A stretch of 64,000 bases of DNA, taken from contig DATKUL010000002.1 of assembly GCA_035530615.1 (NCBI GenBank), positions 884,322 through 948,321 of the forward strand, given 5' to 3'. This document shows positions 52,363-62,463 of this stretch, piece by piece. The notes under the pieces are model-generated. The model did no database searches. It was given only the letters and a program-made list of their open reading frames with translations, and was not told the DNA's origin. The translations under genes and the position numbers were made by a program. This DNA comes from Candidatus Paceibacterota bacterium (GTDB taxonomy: Bacteria > Actinomycetota > Actinomycetes > Nanopelagicales > Nanopelagicaceae). How positions within the stretch are numbered: position 1 is the first letter of the stretch; each line of letters starts with the position of its first letter.

Positions 52363-53519
52363 CGAAGATTAGCCATCCGTCCGCGATCAATCACCGAGGG
52401 AAGAACGCGCAGGGTCTCATCGATCTCTGCAAATGTTGTCGTTGTGCCAAGTGAGAACCGAAGGCTCGACATCGCACTCGTCTCCGTGTGCCCCATCGCC
52501 AATAGGACATGGCTTGGTCGGTGAACTCCTGCGCTGCATGCCGATCCTGTCGAGCATGAAATCCCTTCGGCATCTAGTAGCAACAACAACGTATCGCTTT
52601 CGGTGCCAGGGAAAGTGACGCTGATGATTCCAGGAAGGCGCGTGGATTCAATTCCATTGATATAGGCATCAGGAATGACTTCCACTATCCGCCGGGCAAA
52701 GTCATCTCGAATTTGCGCTACTCGGAAATTGCGAACCTCAAATGTTTCCACCGATTCCTTGACAGCAGCAGAAAATGCAAGAATCGAAGGGGCATTCAAT
52801 GTGCCACTTCGAATCTCGCGCTCCTGTCCCCCACCGTGAAGCAAGGCCGGAATCTCTACTGCCCGACGCAACACAAGGACGCCGATGCCAAATGGTCCAC
52901 CGATTTTGTGTGCGCTGATCGTCATTGCAGTAAGCCCGAGTTCGCTAAAAGAAAGCGGCACTTTTCCGAAACTCTGCACCGCATCGCAGTGCACTGGTAT
53001 GGAATTGATCTTTGCCAACTCAACAACTTCCGCGATCGGTTGGATCACTCCGGTTTCATTATTTGAAGCCATCACCGATATGACGGCAACCTCATCACCG
53101 CGCTGCGCGATGAGATTGGTGAGTTCGCCAATATTGAGAACCCCGCTGGAGTCCACACCGATCTTGACTAGTTCGGCACCTTCATGTTCGACCAGCCACT
53201 GCGCTGGGTCAAGGATCGCGTGATGCTCAATCGCTGAAATGACGACGAGGTTGCGACCAATTTTCTGACCAGCCCAGAAAAGCCCCTTCAGGGCGGTGTT
53301 ATTTGCCTCAGTGCCGGAGGCAGTGAAGATGACTTCGCTGGGAAGCGACCCGATTGAGGTAGCGACTACTTCCCGCGCTTCTTCGATTTCCTTCCGGATG
53401 GCGCGGCCGTGAGTGTGCAGGCTGGAGGGGTTACCCAACTTCCTCATCTGTGCAGTCACAGTCTCGATCGCACCATCCACCATCGGTGTCGTTGCAGCGT
53501 GGTCGAGATAAATGGACAT
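52359..53519 (-). CDS. Cysteine desulfurase (NifS/IscS class)
   Basis: The 386-residue PLP enzyme begins MSIYLDHAATTPMVDGA, with the PLP-lysine in ISAHKIGGPFGIGVL and the active Cys in STGSACSAGVHRPSHVL. It supplies sulfur to MnmA (4-bp overlap downstream) and possibly to Fe-S assembly. It follows etfA by 9 bp. I leave out a gene symbol because IscS and NifS subclasses cannot be separated here. Confidence 0.95.
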
Positions 53520-53528
53520 AGGGCAAGT

Positions 53529-54482
53529 CTAGGACTTGCGGGCTCGCACGCCTTCGCTGGCCTGAGGCAGGACCGCAAAGAGGTCCCCCACTACGCCGAA
53601 ATCAGCCAACTCAAAGATGGGAGCGTCAGGATCCTTATTTATTACCACAATTGTCTTGCTGGTCTGCATGCCCGCCCGATGCTGTATCGCACCGGAAATT
53701 CCACATGCAACGTAGAGCTGCGGGCTGACGGTCTTACCTGTCTGTCCCACTTGATGGGAGTGCGGGTACCACCCTGCATCTGTCGCGGCGCGCGATGCGC
53801 CGACCGCGGCACCGAGGAGGTCTGCGAATGTTTCCACCGGAGAGAAATCGCCATTGGTACCGCGACCACCGGAGACAATGATTTGAGCTTCTGTGAGTTC
53901 GGGACGACCGCCAGTGACGGGTGGTTCCAAGGAGAGAACTTCGGCGAGTTTGGCAGAGGCTGGGATTTCAACTGTTGCGTTGATGATTTCTGGCGCACTT
54001 GACGACATCTCTGGCGTGACTGCATTCGGGCGGACCGTGATGATTGAAATCTCAGTGGACACACGAGAGTGAACCGTCATCGAACCACCGAAAATCAATT
54101 GCGTCGCACTTAGATCTGCTGCAACATCGACAACATCCGTGAGCAGTCCTGAATCGGTAGCAACCGCAACACAGCCCGCGACCTCTTTCCCAAATGCGCT
54201 AGATGCAATGAGAAGTGCTTTCGGTTTCATCTGCGCAAGGAGTTGGCTAATCGCTGCACTAGCGGCAGGGACGCCAAATCTCGTGAAGTCATCGCTCTCG
54301 ACAACTAAGACCTTTGAAATCGGACCACTATTGATGAGCCCCGCTAACGCAGCGCCGCGACCCATTGGCGCCAAAAGAATTGCGGTGACCGACCCCGCAC
54401 GAGCACCAACGGTCGCGAGTTCGAAAGTCGTCTTTGCGATCTTCTCGCCTGTGAATTCCGCCAGGATAAAAATATCGCTCAT
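53529..54482 (-). CDS. etfA: Electron transfer flavoprotein alpha subunit
   Basis: EtfA has 317 residues: an N-terminal Rossmann-like domain (IFILAEFTGEKIAKTTFELA) and the C-terminal FAD domain with VSGGRGTNG, GQTGKTVSPQLYVACGISGA and IVVINKDPDAPIFELADFGV. With EtfB it carries electrons from acyl-CoA dehydrogenases to the respiratory chain. It overlaps etfB by 4 bp. Confidence 0.97.
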   Translation of the reverse strand: MSDIFILAEFTGEKIAKTTFELATVGARAGSVTAILLAPMGRGAALAGLINSGPISKVLVVESDDFTRFGVPAASAAISQLLAQMKPKALLIASSAFGKEVAGCVAVATDSGLLTDVVDVAADLSATQLIFGGSMTVHSRVSTEISIITVRPNAVTPEMSSSAPEIINATVEIPASAKLAEVLSLEPPVTGGRPELTEAQIIVSGGRGTNGDFSPVETFADLLGAAVGASRAATDAGWYPHSHQVGQTGKTVSPQLYVACGISGAIQHRAGMQTSKTIVVINKDPDAPIFELADFGVVGDLFAVLPQASEGVRARKS

Positions 54483-55279
54483 ATCAATTTCTTTTCGACG
54501 AGGAAGTTGACGAGTTCATTTCCACCACTGCCATCATCGACAACTTTTATGCCGGCAGCACGAGGTGGGCGTTGCGTTGCATCGACGACGACACTCTTAG
54601 CCCCAGCCGCTCCCACGAGACTGGCTTCGACGCCGACCGTTGCAAGAGAGCGGATCTCCATCGGCTTCTTCTTCGCCGCCATAATCCCCTTGAAGGACGG
54701 GTATCGGGGTTCGTTGATTTTCTCTACAACGCTAATAACCGCCGGAAATGCAGCGCGCATTTTCTCGATACCTAAATCCGTATTGCGTTCGATCGCTACG
54801 GTCTTTGCGGCAGCATCGATAGTGAGCGACCCAGCAAAAGTTAATTGGGCCCAACCCAGGTGCGCGGCAAGCATCGCGGGAATAACACTCATCCGCGCAT
54901 CAGTTGATTCAGTGCCACAGATGACCAGATCAAATTCACCCTGCGTAATGACCGAGGCGAGCACTTTCGATGTCGCCAGGGCATCCGAACCAGCGAGCGC
55001 ATCGTCAGTGATGATGATGGCGCCATCGGCTCCCATCGAGAGTGCCTTGCGCGCAGCATCGACCGTGCGCTCAGGTCCCATTGAGATCACCGTGACTGAG
55101 TTCGGGGCGCCTTCGCCGCTTCCTCCATTGGCCTCGACAATACGCAGCGCTTCCTCCACTGCGTACTCGTCCAGATCATTGAGAACAGCATCCACGTTGA
55201 CCCGGTCGAGCCGACCGTCCTGCATCTTCTTCTCCGCCCAAGAATCGGGAACTTGCTTGACGCAGACAGCGATCTTCAT
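54479..55279 (-). CDS. etfB: Electron transfer flavoprotein beta subunit
   Basis: EtfB has 266 residues, starting MKIAVCVKQVPDSWAEKKMQ. The AMP-binding segment VNVDAVLNDLDEYAVEEALR and the signature region EKINEPRYPSFKGIMAAKKK are present. It is first in the operon. The promoter at 55286-55314 puts the transcription start at or next to the ATG, so translation is probably leaderless. It is divergent from glgX. Confidence 0.97.
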   Translation of the reverse strand: MKIAVCVKQVPDSWAEKKMQDGRLDRVNVDAVLNDLDEYAVEEALRIVEANGGSGEGAPNSVTVISMGPERTVDAARKALSMGADGAIIITDDALAGSDALATSKVLASVITQGEFDLVICGTESTDARMSVIPAMLAAHLGWAQLTFAGSLTIDAAAKTVAIERNTDLGIEKMRAAFPAVISVVEKINEPRYPSFKGIMAAKKKPMEIRSLATVGVEASLVGAAGAKSVVVDATQRPPRAAGIKVVDDGSGGNELVNFLVEKKLI

Positions 55280-55285
55280 GGTGGG

Positions 55286-55314
55286 ATGCTACTTGGCGGT
55301 ACAGGCGGAAACAA
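55286..55314 (-). promoter_or_regulatory. Promoter of the etfB operon, leaderless
   Basis: On the minus strand TTGTTT (55314-55309), 17 nt, then TAGCAT (55291-55286). The etfB ATG begins only 6 nt later at 55279. This leaves no room for a ribosome binding site. Confidence 0.6.
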
Positions 55315-55376
55315 TTTCGGCAGGCGGAAAGGCCTGTGAGTTCGCGTAGGAGCGCATTGCAGGCAAAGATAGAACG

Positions 55377-57473
55377 GTGCTACCAGCCGATCATCGCTTC
55401 CTAGGCGCAACGCCGACACACGAGGGCACCAATTTTGCCCTCTGGTCGGAAGCCGCCGATGCGGTCGAGCTCTGCCTCTTCAACGAAATCAACGGTCGCC
55501 TGGTTGAAACTCGCTTTGCGCTAGCCCACCGGACTGGACCGATCTGGCATGGATATCTGGCCGGAGTTCGACCTGGACAGCGATACGGCTATCGGGTTTA
55601 TGGCCCATGGGAACCTGAACGGGGGTTGCGATTCAACTCAGCCAAGCTCCTCCTCGATCCCTATACCCATCTTCTAGATGGCCAGGTCCAGTACGTACCT
55701 GAGATCTACGGGCATGTGAGTAAAGACGGTCTCGGCGACGGCGACCTATCTATCCGAGATAACCGTGACAGCGCGGGGAAAGTCCCCTATTCGGTCGTGA
55801 CCCACCATCTTGCCCGAAAAATTGACCGCCTCAACACCCCGTGGCCGAAGACTCTTATCTACGAAACCCATGTTCAAGGAATAAGTGCTGCAAATCCAGA
55901 GATTGACGAGAGCGAACGCGGCACATACCGGGGGCTCGGTCATGCCAGCACGATCGCGCATCTCAAGAAGATGGGAATCACCGCCCTCGAACTCCTGCCG
56001 ATTCAGCATTCCATAACCGAACCTGCCATCTGGTCACGTGGGCGGCGCAATTATTGGGGATACAACCCGATTTCATTTAGCGCGCCCCACCGCGGCTACG
56101 CGGCGGGCGAGGATCCGATATCCGAATTGCAGTGGGCGATCGATCGCCTGCACGATGCCGGTATCGAGGTGATTTTGGATGTCGTCTATAACCACACCGG
56201 CGAAGGCGGCCTGGGCGGACCCACGCTCTCTTTCCGAGGAATCGATCACAAGGCCTGGTACAGCCATCTTTCCGATTCGGAATACATCGATGTCACCGGA
56301 TGCGGAAACACCGTCAACGCCGGCCAGCCACATTCGGTCCGGCACATCGTGGATTCCCTCCGGTGGTGGAGCGAAGTGATCGGGGTAGATGGATTTCGGT
56401 TTGATCTGGCAACCGCGCTTTATCGAAATCATTCCGCATCTGATTCCTCTCTCTTTACTGCGATTTGCGCCGACCCAGAATTACGAGATCTCAAGCTCAT
56501 TGCCGAACCGTGGGATGTTTCGCGATATAGCCTGGGCGATTTCGCATATCCGTGGCGCGAGTGGAATGACCATTACCGCGATGCGGTACGTCAATTCTGG
56601 TTGGGTGATTTAGCACGCGGGTTCGGCGAAGGAGTTGGAGACATCGCCTCGCGCATTGGTGGCTCCAGCGATATTTTCTACTTTCGCGGACCGACTTCGT
56701 CGATCAATTTCGTCACGGCGCATGATGGCTTCACTCTCAACGATTTGGTTACTTACCAACATAAGCGAAACGAACCCAATGGTGAAGACAATCGCGATGG
56801 CGGCGCTGGGAATCGCTCATGGAATGTAGGAGTTGAAGGTCCAACAGACAACTCAGAAATCAATGCGACCAGAAAGTGTTTGAAGAAATCCATGCTCACG
56901 ACTTTGATGCTCTCCTCCGGTGTGCCGATGCTCGCAATGGGCGATGAAGTAAGCCGGACTCAGAATGGATCCAATAATGCATACTCCCAACCCTGGGAAG
57001 GCGATGACGATTTCGGAGTAAACCTCAATTGGAATCTCAATGACGATGAGGAGGACATGCTGGAAGCAACGGCGACACTGTCACGAATCCGATCCACATA
57101 TCTTGCTGATGTCTCCTCTGATTTCTTTACGGGTGCACTCGATCGCGGTACTCAACGCAAAGACGTCGCCTGGTTCAGCTTGGGCGGACGCGAGATGACG
57201 GACACGCACTGGCAAGATGGTGAAAAAAGAAGTTTGACGATTTTTATCGAAGCTAGTTCAAATCGCGCTCTCGTGGTCATGCTCAACTCATCACGACATG
57301 AGACTGCGTTTACGCTTCCAAATGAGAAGTGGGGGCATTCCTATAGATGTATTTTCGACGCATCAGAGGTGACATCAACTTATGAACCCGTTATTGCTAA
57401 GCCGTCGGCAAAAGTAAATGTTGCCCCGCATTGCGCTCAAGTGTGGCTGGTTTCACGAACTCTTTCTTCATAG
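55377..57473 (+). CDS. glgX: Glycogen debranching enzyme GlgX
   Basis: This GH13 enzyme has 698 residues: N-terminal CBM48 (GATPTHEGTNFALWSEAADA), catalytic barrel motifs DVVYNHT, GFRFDLAT (nucleophile Asp), LIAEPWD (acid Glu) and FVTAHDGF, and the GlgX-type loop YQHKRNEPNGEDNRDG. It cleaves alpha-1,6 branches from phosphorylase-limited glycogen. It starts at GTG 55377. Divergent from etfB and unlinked by function to its neighbours. Confidence 0.96.
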   Translation: MLPADHRFLGATPTHEGTNFALWSEAADAVELCLFNEINGRLVETRFALAHRTGPIWHGYLAGVRPGQRYGYRVYGPWEPERGLRFNSAKLLLDPYTHLLDGQVQYVPEIYGHVSKDGLGDGDLSIRDNRDSAGKVPYSVVTHHLARKIDRLNTPWPKTLIYETHVQGISAANPEIDESERGTYRGLGHASTIAHLKKMGITALELLPIQHSITEPAIWSRGRRNYWGYNPISFSAPHRGYAAGEDPISELQWAIDRLHDAGIEVILDVVYNHTGEGGLGGPTLSFRGIDHKAWYSHLSDSEYIDVTGCGNTVNAGQPHSVRHIVDSLRWWSEVIGVDGFRFDLATALYRNHSASDSSLFTAICADPELRDLKLIAEPWDVSRYSLGDFAYPWREWNDHYRDAVRQFWLGDLARGFGEGVGDIASRIGGSSDIFYFRGPTSSINFVTAHDGFTLNDLVTYQHKRNEPNGEDNRDGGAGNRSWNVGVEGPTDNSEINATRKCLKKSMLTTLMLSSGVPMLAMGDEVSRTQNGSNNAYSQPWEGDDDFGVNLNWNLNDDEEDMLEATATLSRIRSTYLADVSSDFFTGALDRGTQRKDVAWFSLGGREMTDTHWQDGEKRSLTIFIEASSNRALVVMLNSSRHETAFTLPNEKWGHSYRCIFDASEVTSTYEPVIAKPSAKVNVAPHCAQVWLVSRTLSS

Positions 57474-57510
57474 AATTTTCACATACTGGTTAGTACGGCC
57501 TCTGCCCCTC

Positions 57511-57526
57511 TAAAATCTACTCCGTG
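57511..57526 (+). promoter_or_regulatory. -10 element and leaderless start of the fab operon
   Basis: TAAAAT at 57511-57516 is followed 7 nt later by the GTG start of fabD at 57524. No ribosome binding site fits. The -35 block is not clear. Confidence 0.5.
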
Positions 57527-58441
57527 CTTGCAATAGTCGCCCCCGGGCAAGGATCGCAGACCCCCGGGTTTCTCTCCCCTTGGATTGAAGATGCCAAACT
57601 CAAATCCACGCTAGAGGAATTTTCAGAAACGATTGGACTTGATCTTCTGCATCTTGGCACTCTGGCTGACGCTGACGAAATTCGCGATACATCCAATGCG
57701 CAACCACTTATTGTGAGTGCCGGAATTCTCGGAATGAAAGCTTTGGGTGGCGTTAAATTTTCAATCACTGCCGGACATTCGGTCGGCGAAATAACTTCCG
57801 CCGCTATTGCCGGGGTGATTTCCGAGGTGGACGCCATGCGATTGGTGCGCGAGCGCGGAGCGGCCATGGCAGTAGCCGCAGCCCAGACACCCACTGGCAT
57901 GTCAGCAGTGCTGGGCGGCGATCGAAATGAAGTTATTTCTGCGCTCACCGCACTTGGACTAGTGGGAGCAAATGAGAACGGGGCTGGACAGATTGTCGCG
58001 GCCGGAAAACTCGCAGCCCTGGCTGCACTAGAAGCCAATCCGCCGGCGGGGGCAAGAGTGAGACCACTCGCTGTCGCTGGTGCCTTTCATACTGAGGTGA
58101 TGGAACCTGCCATTGGAAAGTTGCAAAGATTCGCAGAAGGAATTCCAGTAAGTGATCCGCGCGTAGTAATTCTTTCCAACAAGGAAGGCGCCGAGGTCAC
58201 AAGTGGGCGTGAAGTTCTAGATCGAATCGTACGTCAAATCGCCAACCCGGTTCGTTGGGATCTTTGCATGGAAGCCATGAAGGCGCTCGGCGTCACCGCA
58301 GTAATCGAACTTCCCCCCGCCGGAACTCTTATCGGACTCATCAAACGAGCCCTACCGGGGGTTGAGACTTTGGCACTCAAAAGCCCAGCAGACCTAGATG
58401 CAGCACGCGATTTAATTTCCCGACAGAGCGAGACCCAGTGA
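57524..58441 (+). CDS. fabD: Malonyl-CoA:ACP transacylase
   Basis: FabD is 305 residues with the N-terminal PGQGSQTPGF motif and the serine nucleophile in AGHSVGEITSA, plus the catalytic His in VAGAFHTEVM. It loads malonate onto ACP. It starts the fabD-fabH-acpP-fabF cluster that is conserved in Actinomycetota. The GTG start lies next to a -10 element. Confidence 0.96.
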   Translation: MLAIVAPGQGSQTPGFLSPWIEDAKLKSTLEEFSETIGLDLLHLGTLADADEIRDTSNAQPLIVSAGILGMKALGGVKFSITAGHSVGEITSAAIAGVISEVDAMRLVRERGAAMAVAAAQTPTGMSAVLGGDRNEVISALTALGLVGANENGAGQIVAAGKLAALAALEANPPAGARVRPLAVAGAFHTEVMEPAIGKLQRFAEGIPVSDPRVVILSNKEGAEVTSGREVLDRIVRQIANPVRWDLCMEAMKALGVTAVIELPPAGTLIGLIKRALPGVETLALKSPADLDAARDLISRQSETQ

Positions 58442-58478
58442 GAACAGTTGAGAGACAAAGAGATAAGGGTGGAGCGCC

Positions 58479-59498
58479 ATGATCAATGTCCGCAAAGGAA
58501 CTTTCAGTCGAATATTGAGTGTCGGCGGCTATCAACCATCAATCAATGTTCCCAACTCGGAAATTGTTGATCGCATCGATTCGAGCGATGAATGGATTCG
58601 CCAACGCACTGGAATTGAATCTCGCCGATTTGGCGCCGAGCACGAGAGCGTTCTGTTCATGGCAGAGGCCGCCTGTCGGCAAGCAGTGGAGCGGACCAAT
58701 ATTGCAATGACTGATATTGATACGGTCATTGTCGCCACGATTACATTCCCTTACCAAGCACCGAGCGCTGCAACCGCATTGATCGCGCGACTTGGAAATC
58801 CGACAGCAGCAGCGTTTGATATCAGTGCCGCATGTGCTGGATTCTGTTACGGCGTTGGTATGGCCAGTGACCTTATCCGCTCTGGCACATCCAAATATGT
58901 TCTGGTGGTTGGCGTGGAGAAGCTCTCCGACTTCACCAATCCCGATGATCGAGCCACAGCATTTATTTTTGCCGACGGGGCGGGTGCGGTTGTTATCGGG
59001 CCTTCCGAGGAGCCTGGAATCGGACCCATGGTTTGGGGTTCTGATGCTGAAAACCGCGATGCAATTTTGCTCGAGCCGTCATGGACTGATATCAAAAAGG
59101 GTGATTCAGCCGCGCTCTGGCCGACTCTTACCCAACAAGGACAGACTGTCTTTCGTTGGGCAGTATTCTCCATGAGCAAGGTCGGTAAGCAGATACTCGA
59201 AGCGGCCGGCGTGACCCCGGATCAACTTGACGCTTTTATCCCGCACCAGGCAAATGTGCGCATTATTGAATCGATGGCAAGGGAGATAGGCATCCCTGAG
59301 AATGTTGTGATCGCCAAGGACATACGGACCGCCGGAAATACTTCGGCAGCGTCAATCCCGCTGGCAATGTCGGCTTTGCTCGAAGAACAGCCCCATTTGC
59401 ATGGCGGATTGGCGTTACTCATCGGTTATGGCGCAGGATTGGTCTATGCGGGTCAGGTAGTCAAACTGCCTCCCGCACCTTTCACAAGTAAAAACTAA
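58479..59498 (+). CDS. fabH: 3-oxoacyl-ACP synthase III
   Basis: FabH is 339 residues with the Cys-His-Asn triad visible: C in DISAACAGFCYGV, H in FIPHQANVRII and N in IRTAGNTSAASIP. It condenses a short acyl-CoA with malonyl-ACP to start chains. It follows fabD by 37 bp. An AAGGGTGGAG ribosome binding site precedes ATG 58479. Confidence 0.97.
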   Translation: MINVRKGTFSRILSVGGYQPSINVPNSEIVDRIDSSDEWIRQRTGIESRRFGAEHESVLFMAEAACRQAVERTNIAMTDIDTVIVATITFPYQAPSAATALIARLGNPTAAAFDISAACAGFCYGVGMASDLIRSGTSKYVLVVGVEKLSDFTNPDDRATAFIFADGAGAVVIGPSEEPGIGPMVWGSDAENRDAILLEPSWTDIKKGDSAALWPTLTQQGQTVFRWAVFSMSKVGKQILEAAGVTPDQLDAFIPHQANVRIIESMAREIGIPENVVIAKDIRTAGNTSAASIPLAMSALLEEQPHLHGGLALLIGYGAGLVYAGQVVKLPPAPFTSKN

Positions 59499-59539
59499 AA
59501 GCAACTAAGAGACAACTAAAAGGAATAGGTACAGAAACA

Positions 59540-59788
59540 ATGGCACTTTCACAAGCAGAAGTACTCGCAGGAATCAAAGAGATCGTCGAAGAAGTTGCAG
59601 GAATACCTGCCGCCTCCGTTGAGATGGACAAGAACTTTACCGATGACCTAGATGTCGATTCCTTGAGCATGGTTGAAGTTGTTGTTGCCGCGGAAGAACG
59701 CTTCGGCGTGAAGATTCCAGATGATCAGGTCTCTGATCTGGCAACTGTTGGCGATGCAGTGAATTTCATCGTTAAGGTTTCTGCATAA
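59540..59788 (+). CDS. acpP: Acyl carrier protein
   Basis: The protein has 82 residues with the phosphopantetheine serine in DDLDVDSLSMVEVVVA. AAGGAA precedes the ATG. It is very acidic, as expected. It lies between fabH and fabF in the fatty-acid operon. Confidence 0.98.
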   Translation: MALSQAEVLAGIKEIVEEVAGIPAASVEMDKNFTDDLDVDSLSMVEVVVAAEERFGVKIPDDQVSDLATVGDAVNFIVKVSA

Positions 59789-59811
59789 TTCTTGATTCGG
59801 AGAACCAAAGA

Positions 59812-61047
59812 ATGTCTCGTCGTCGCGTAGTAGTAACAGGGCTAGGTGCAACCACGCCGTTAGGTGGAGATGTCGCCACTTCATGGTCGGCTCTTCTGGC
59901 CGGCCAGAGTGGAGTGCGCACTCTCACCGAAGAGTGGGCCAGCACTATCCCGGTCACTATTGCCGCACGGGTCGCAGTCGAACCGAGTGAGGTCATGGAT
60001 CGCGTTGAAATGCGCCGACTGGACCGATCAGAGCAATTCGCCCTCATCGCTGCGCGGGAAGCGTGGAAGGATGCCGGCGCACCCGATGTAGATCTCGACC
60101 GACTGGGTGTTGTGATTGCCTCTGGCATCGGTGGCGTCATCACAATGCTTGATCAATATGACATATTGAAAGGCAAAGGCTCACGCTTCGTAAGCCCGCA
60201 TACCGTTCCGATGCTCATGCCAAATGGACCCGCGGCAAATGTTGGACTCGAACTCAAAGCTCGCGCTGGTGTGCACACTCCAGTGAGTGCATGCGCATCA
60301 GGTGCCGAAGCGGTTGGTTATGCAATGGAAATGATCCGCACCAATCGTGCAGAGATTATTGCTGCCGGTGGTGTTGAAGCTGCGGTCCACGCCTTGCCAA
60401 TGGCCGGATTCGCCGCCATGAAAGCACTCTCCACCCGAAACGACGATCCCGCTCGGGCTTCGCGTCCATATGATCTTGATCGAGATGGCTTTGTGCTCGG
60501 TGAAGGTGGCGGAGTACTTATTCTTGAAGAACTCGAACATGCAAAAGCGCGCGGTGCAAAAATTTATGCAGAAATCGTTGGACAAGGTCTTACATCGGAT
60601 GGTTATCACATCGCCGCGCCTGATCCAGATGGCAGCGGAGTTCAGCGAGCAATCGCCTTCGCACTGCGGGATGCCGGACTTACAACACGCGACATCGTGC
60701 ATCTCAACGCACATGCGACCTCTACCCCTGTCGGCGATATCGCAGAGGCCAACGCCCTCCGCCTTGCCCTGGGTGCAGATGCCGACCACGTAGCAGTGTC
60801 GGCTACTAAATCAATGACGGGACACCTACTTGGTGGCGCGGGCGCAATTGAGTCAGTATTTATTGTGAAAGCGCTGCAAGAGCGAATGGCTCCCCCAACC
60901 ATCAACATTGAAAACCTTGATCCAGCTATAACAATCAACGTAGTCCGCGACAAGCCTCGCGCACTTCCTGCGGGAGATATCGCCGCACTCAATGATTCAT
61001 TTGGTTTTGGTGGACATAACGTGGTGTTGGCATTTGCTTCCTACTGA
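59812..61047 (+). CDS. fabF: 3-oxoacyl-ACP synthase II
   Basis: FabF is 411 residues with Cys in PVSACASGAEAVGYA, His in LNAHATSTPVGD and His in KSMTGHLLGGAGAIE, and the glycine-rich end NDSFGFGGHNVVLAF. It extends acyl-ACP. GGAG precedes the start. The acyl-CoA carboxyltransferase gene starts one base after its stop. Confidence 0.97.
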   Translation: MSRRRVVVTGLGATTPLGGDVATSWSALLAGQSGVRTLTEEWASTIPVTIAARVAVEPSEVMDRVEMRRLDRSEQFALIAAREAWKDAGAPDVDLDRLGVVIASGIGGVITMLDQYDILKGKGSRFVSPHTVPMLMPNGPAANVGLELKARAGVHTPVSACASGAEAVGYAMEMIRTNRAEIIAAGGVEAAVHALPMAGFAAMKALSTRNDDPARASRPYDLDRDGFVLGEGGGVLILEELEHAKARGAKIYAEIVGQGLTSDGYHIAAPDPDGSGVQRAIAFALRDAGLTTRDIVHLNAHATSTPVGDIAEANALRLALGADADHVAVSATKSMTGHLLGGAGAIESVFIVKALQERMAPPTINIENLDPAITINVVRDKPRALPAGDIAALNDSFGFGGHNVVLAFASY

Positions 61048-61048
61048 A

Positions 61049-62425
61049 ATGAATCCGCGCGACCCAGAAGTAAGAATGGGCCGTCTTGCGGATACCGGAT
61101 CGCTCACCCTGATCACTCCTCGTGATGAATCTGGAATGCTCGCCGCCACAGCCACTGTCGCCGGCAAGTCGGTAATAATCTTTGCGTCAGATGCCACAAT
61201 TCAAGGTGGAGCACTCGGACCAGATGGAGCACGGGTCATTGTTGCCGCTTACAACGCTGCGATGGCGGCGCGAATCCCCGTGATTGGAATATGGCATTCA
61301 GGTGGTGCTCGCTTGCGCGACGGGGTTCTCTCACTCAACGCCTTTGGCGAAGTTTTTCAATCAATGATCACAGCGAGTGGGAAGATTCCACAACTTTCAT
61401 TGGTACTCGGACCGACTGCAGGTGGCGGAGCGTACGGCCCGGCACTCACTGATGTTGTTGTATTGGCGCCAGAGGGAAGAATCTTTGTAACCGGTCCCGA
61501 TGTTGTCAAAAGTGTCACAGGTGAAACCATCGACATGGCCAAACTTGGTGGACCAGATGCGCATCGCAGAAATAGCGGTGTCGCTCACGTCATCGCACGT
61601 TCGGAGGAAGAAGCCTTCGAAGAAATTCGCTCGCTCACTTCACTCTTCGCAGATCAAGGTGAGGTCACCCTTCCACTTCAAGATCTCGATCTTGGATCAC
61701 TTGTCCCTGATGCGAAGAAACGTACGTATGAGGTCCTTCCACTCGTCGATGCACTTCTCGATGAGGGCCAAGCAAAAATCGAACTCCTTCCTATGTGGGC
61801 ACCAAATATCATCACAAAACTTGGGCGCGTTGGCGGTCGAACTGTCGGAATCGTCGCCAACAACCCCGCTCACTTAGGCGCCGCCCTTGATTCATCTGCC
61901 GCAGAAAAGGCGGCTCGCTTTGTCCGCACCTGTGACTCGTTCGGTATCCCGCTCATTGTCGTTGTCGACGTTCCCGGATTCTTACCTGGGGCAGGCCAAG
62001 AATGGGAGGGCGCAGTCAGACGAGGCGCCAAATTACTTCATGCATTTGGTGAGGCGGTTGTACCTCGGATCACTCTAATCACCCGTAGGGCATACGGTGG
62101 AGCCTACGTCGCAATGAATTCTCGCTCCCTCGGTGCAACCAAAGTCTTTGCTTGGCCAACCGCTGAAGTATCGGTCATGGGCGCGGTTGCAGCAGTTCGT
62201 GTGCTCCACCGCAGGCTGCTCGCCGACCTGCCGGAAGAACAGAGAGAGATGATGGAACTCGAACTCGCTGCGAAGCACGATCAAATATCAGGCGGAGTTG
62301 CCCGCGCAGTCGAAATTGGTGTCGTTGATGAAATTATCGACCCCAAGAAGACGCGCCAGATTATTGCGCGAGCGATTAAAACTGCCCCACAGCATCGTGG
62401 AATCCACGGCAATATCCCGCTTTAA
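61049..62425 (+). CDS. accD: Acyl-CoA carboxylase carboxyltransferase (beta) subunit
   Basis: From ATG 61049 the protein is 458 residues; 19 open codons upstream lie inside fabF and are not used. It belongs to the actinobacterial AccD6/PccB class: N-terminal acyl-CoA half (HSGGARLRDGVLSLNAFGEV, TAGGGAYGPALTDVVVLAPE) and C-terminal carboxybiotin half (VDVPGFLPGAGQEWEGAVRR, RRAYGGAYVAMNSRSLGATK). It makes malonyl-CoA with a biotinylated alpha subunit encoded elsewhere. Placement after fabF matches the accD6 position. Confidence 0.93.
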   Translation: MNPRDPEVRMGRLADTGSLTLITPRDESGMLAATATVAGKSVIIFASDATIQGGALGPDGARVIVAAYNAAMAARIPVIGIWHSGGARLRDGVLSLNAFGEVFQSMITASGKIPQLSLVLGPTAGGGAYGPALTDVVVLAPEGRIFVTGPDVVKSVTGETIDMAKLGGPDAHRRNSGVAHVIARSEEEAFEEIRSLTSLFADQGEVTLPLQDLDLGSLVPDAKKRTYEVLPLVDALLDEGQAKIELLPMWAPNIITKLGRVGGRTVGIVANNPAHLGAALDSSAAEKAARFVRTCDSFGIPLIVVVDVPGFLPGAGQEWEGAVRRGAKLLHAFGEAVVPRITLITRRAYGGAYVAMNSRSLGATKVFAWPTAEVSVMGAVAAVRVLHRRLLADLPEEQREMMELELAAKHDQISGGVARAVEIGVVDEIIDPKKTRQIIARAIKTAPQHRGIHGNIPL

Positions 62426-62463
62426 TCCCTCTTTAAGATCTAGAGATACAAGTAGGCGAGAAA

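Noticed and set aside
54507..55349. 280-codon plus-strand frame opposite etfB
   Set aside because: It is a shadow of etfB; etfB has every expected motif.
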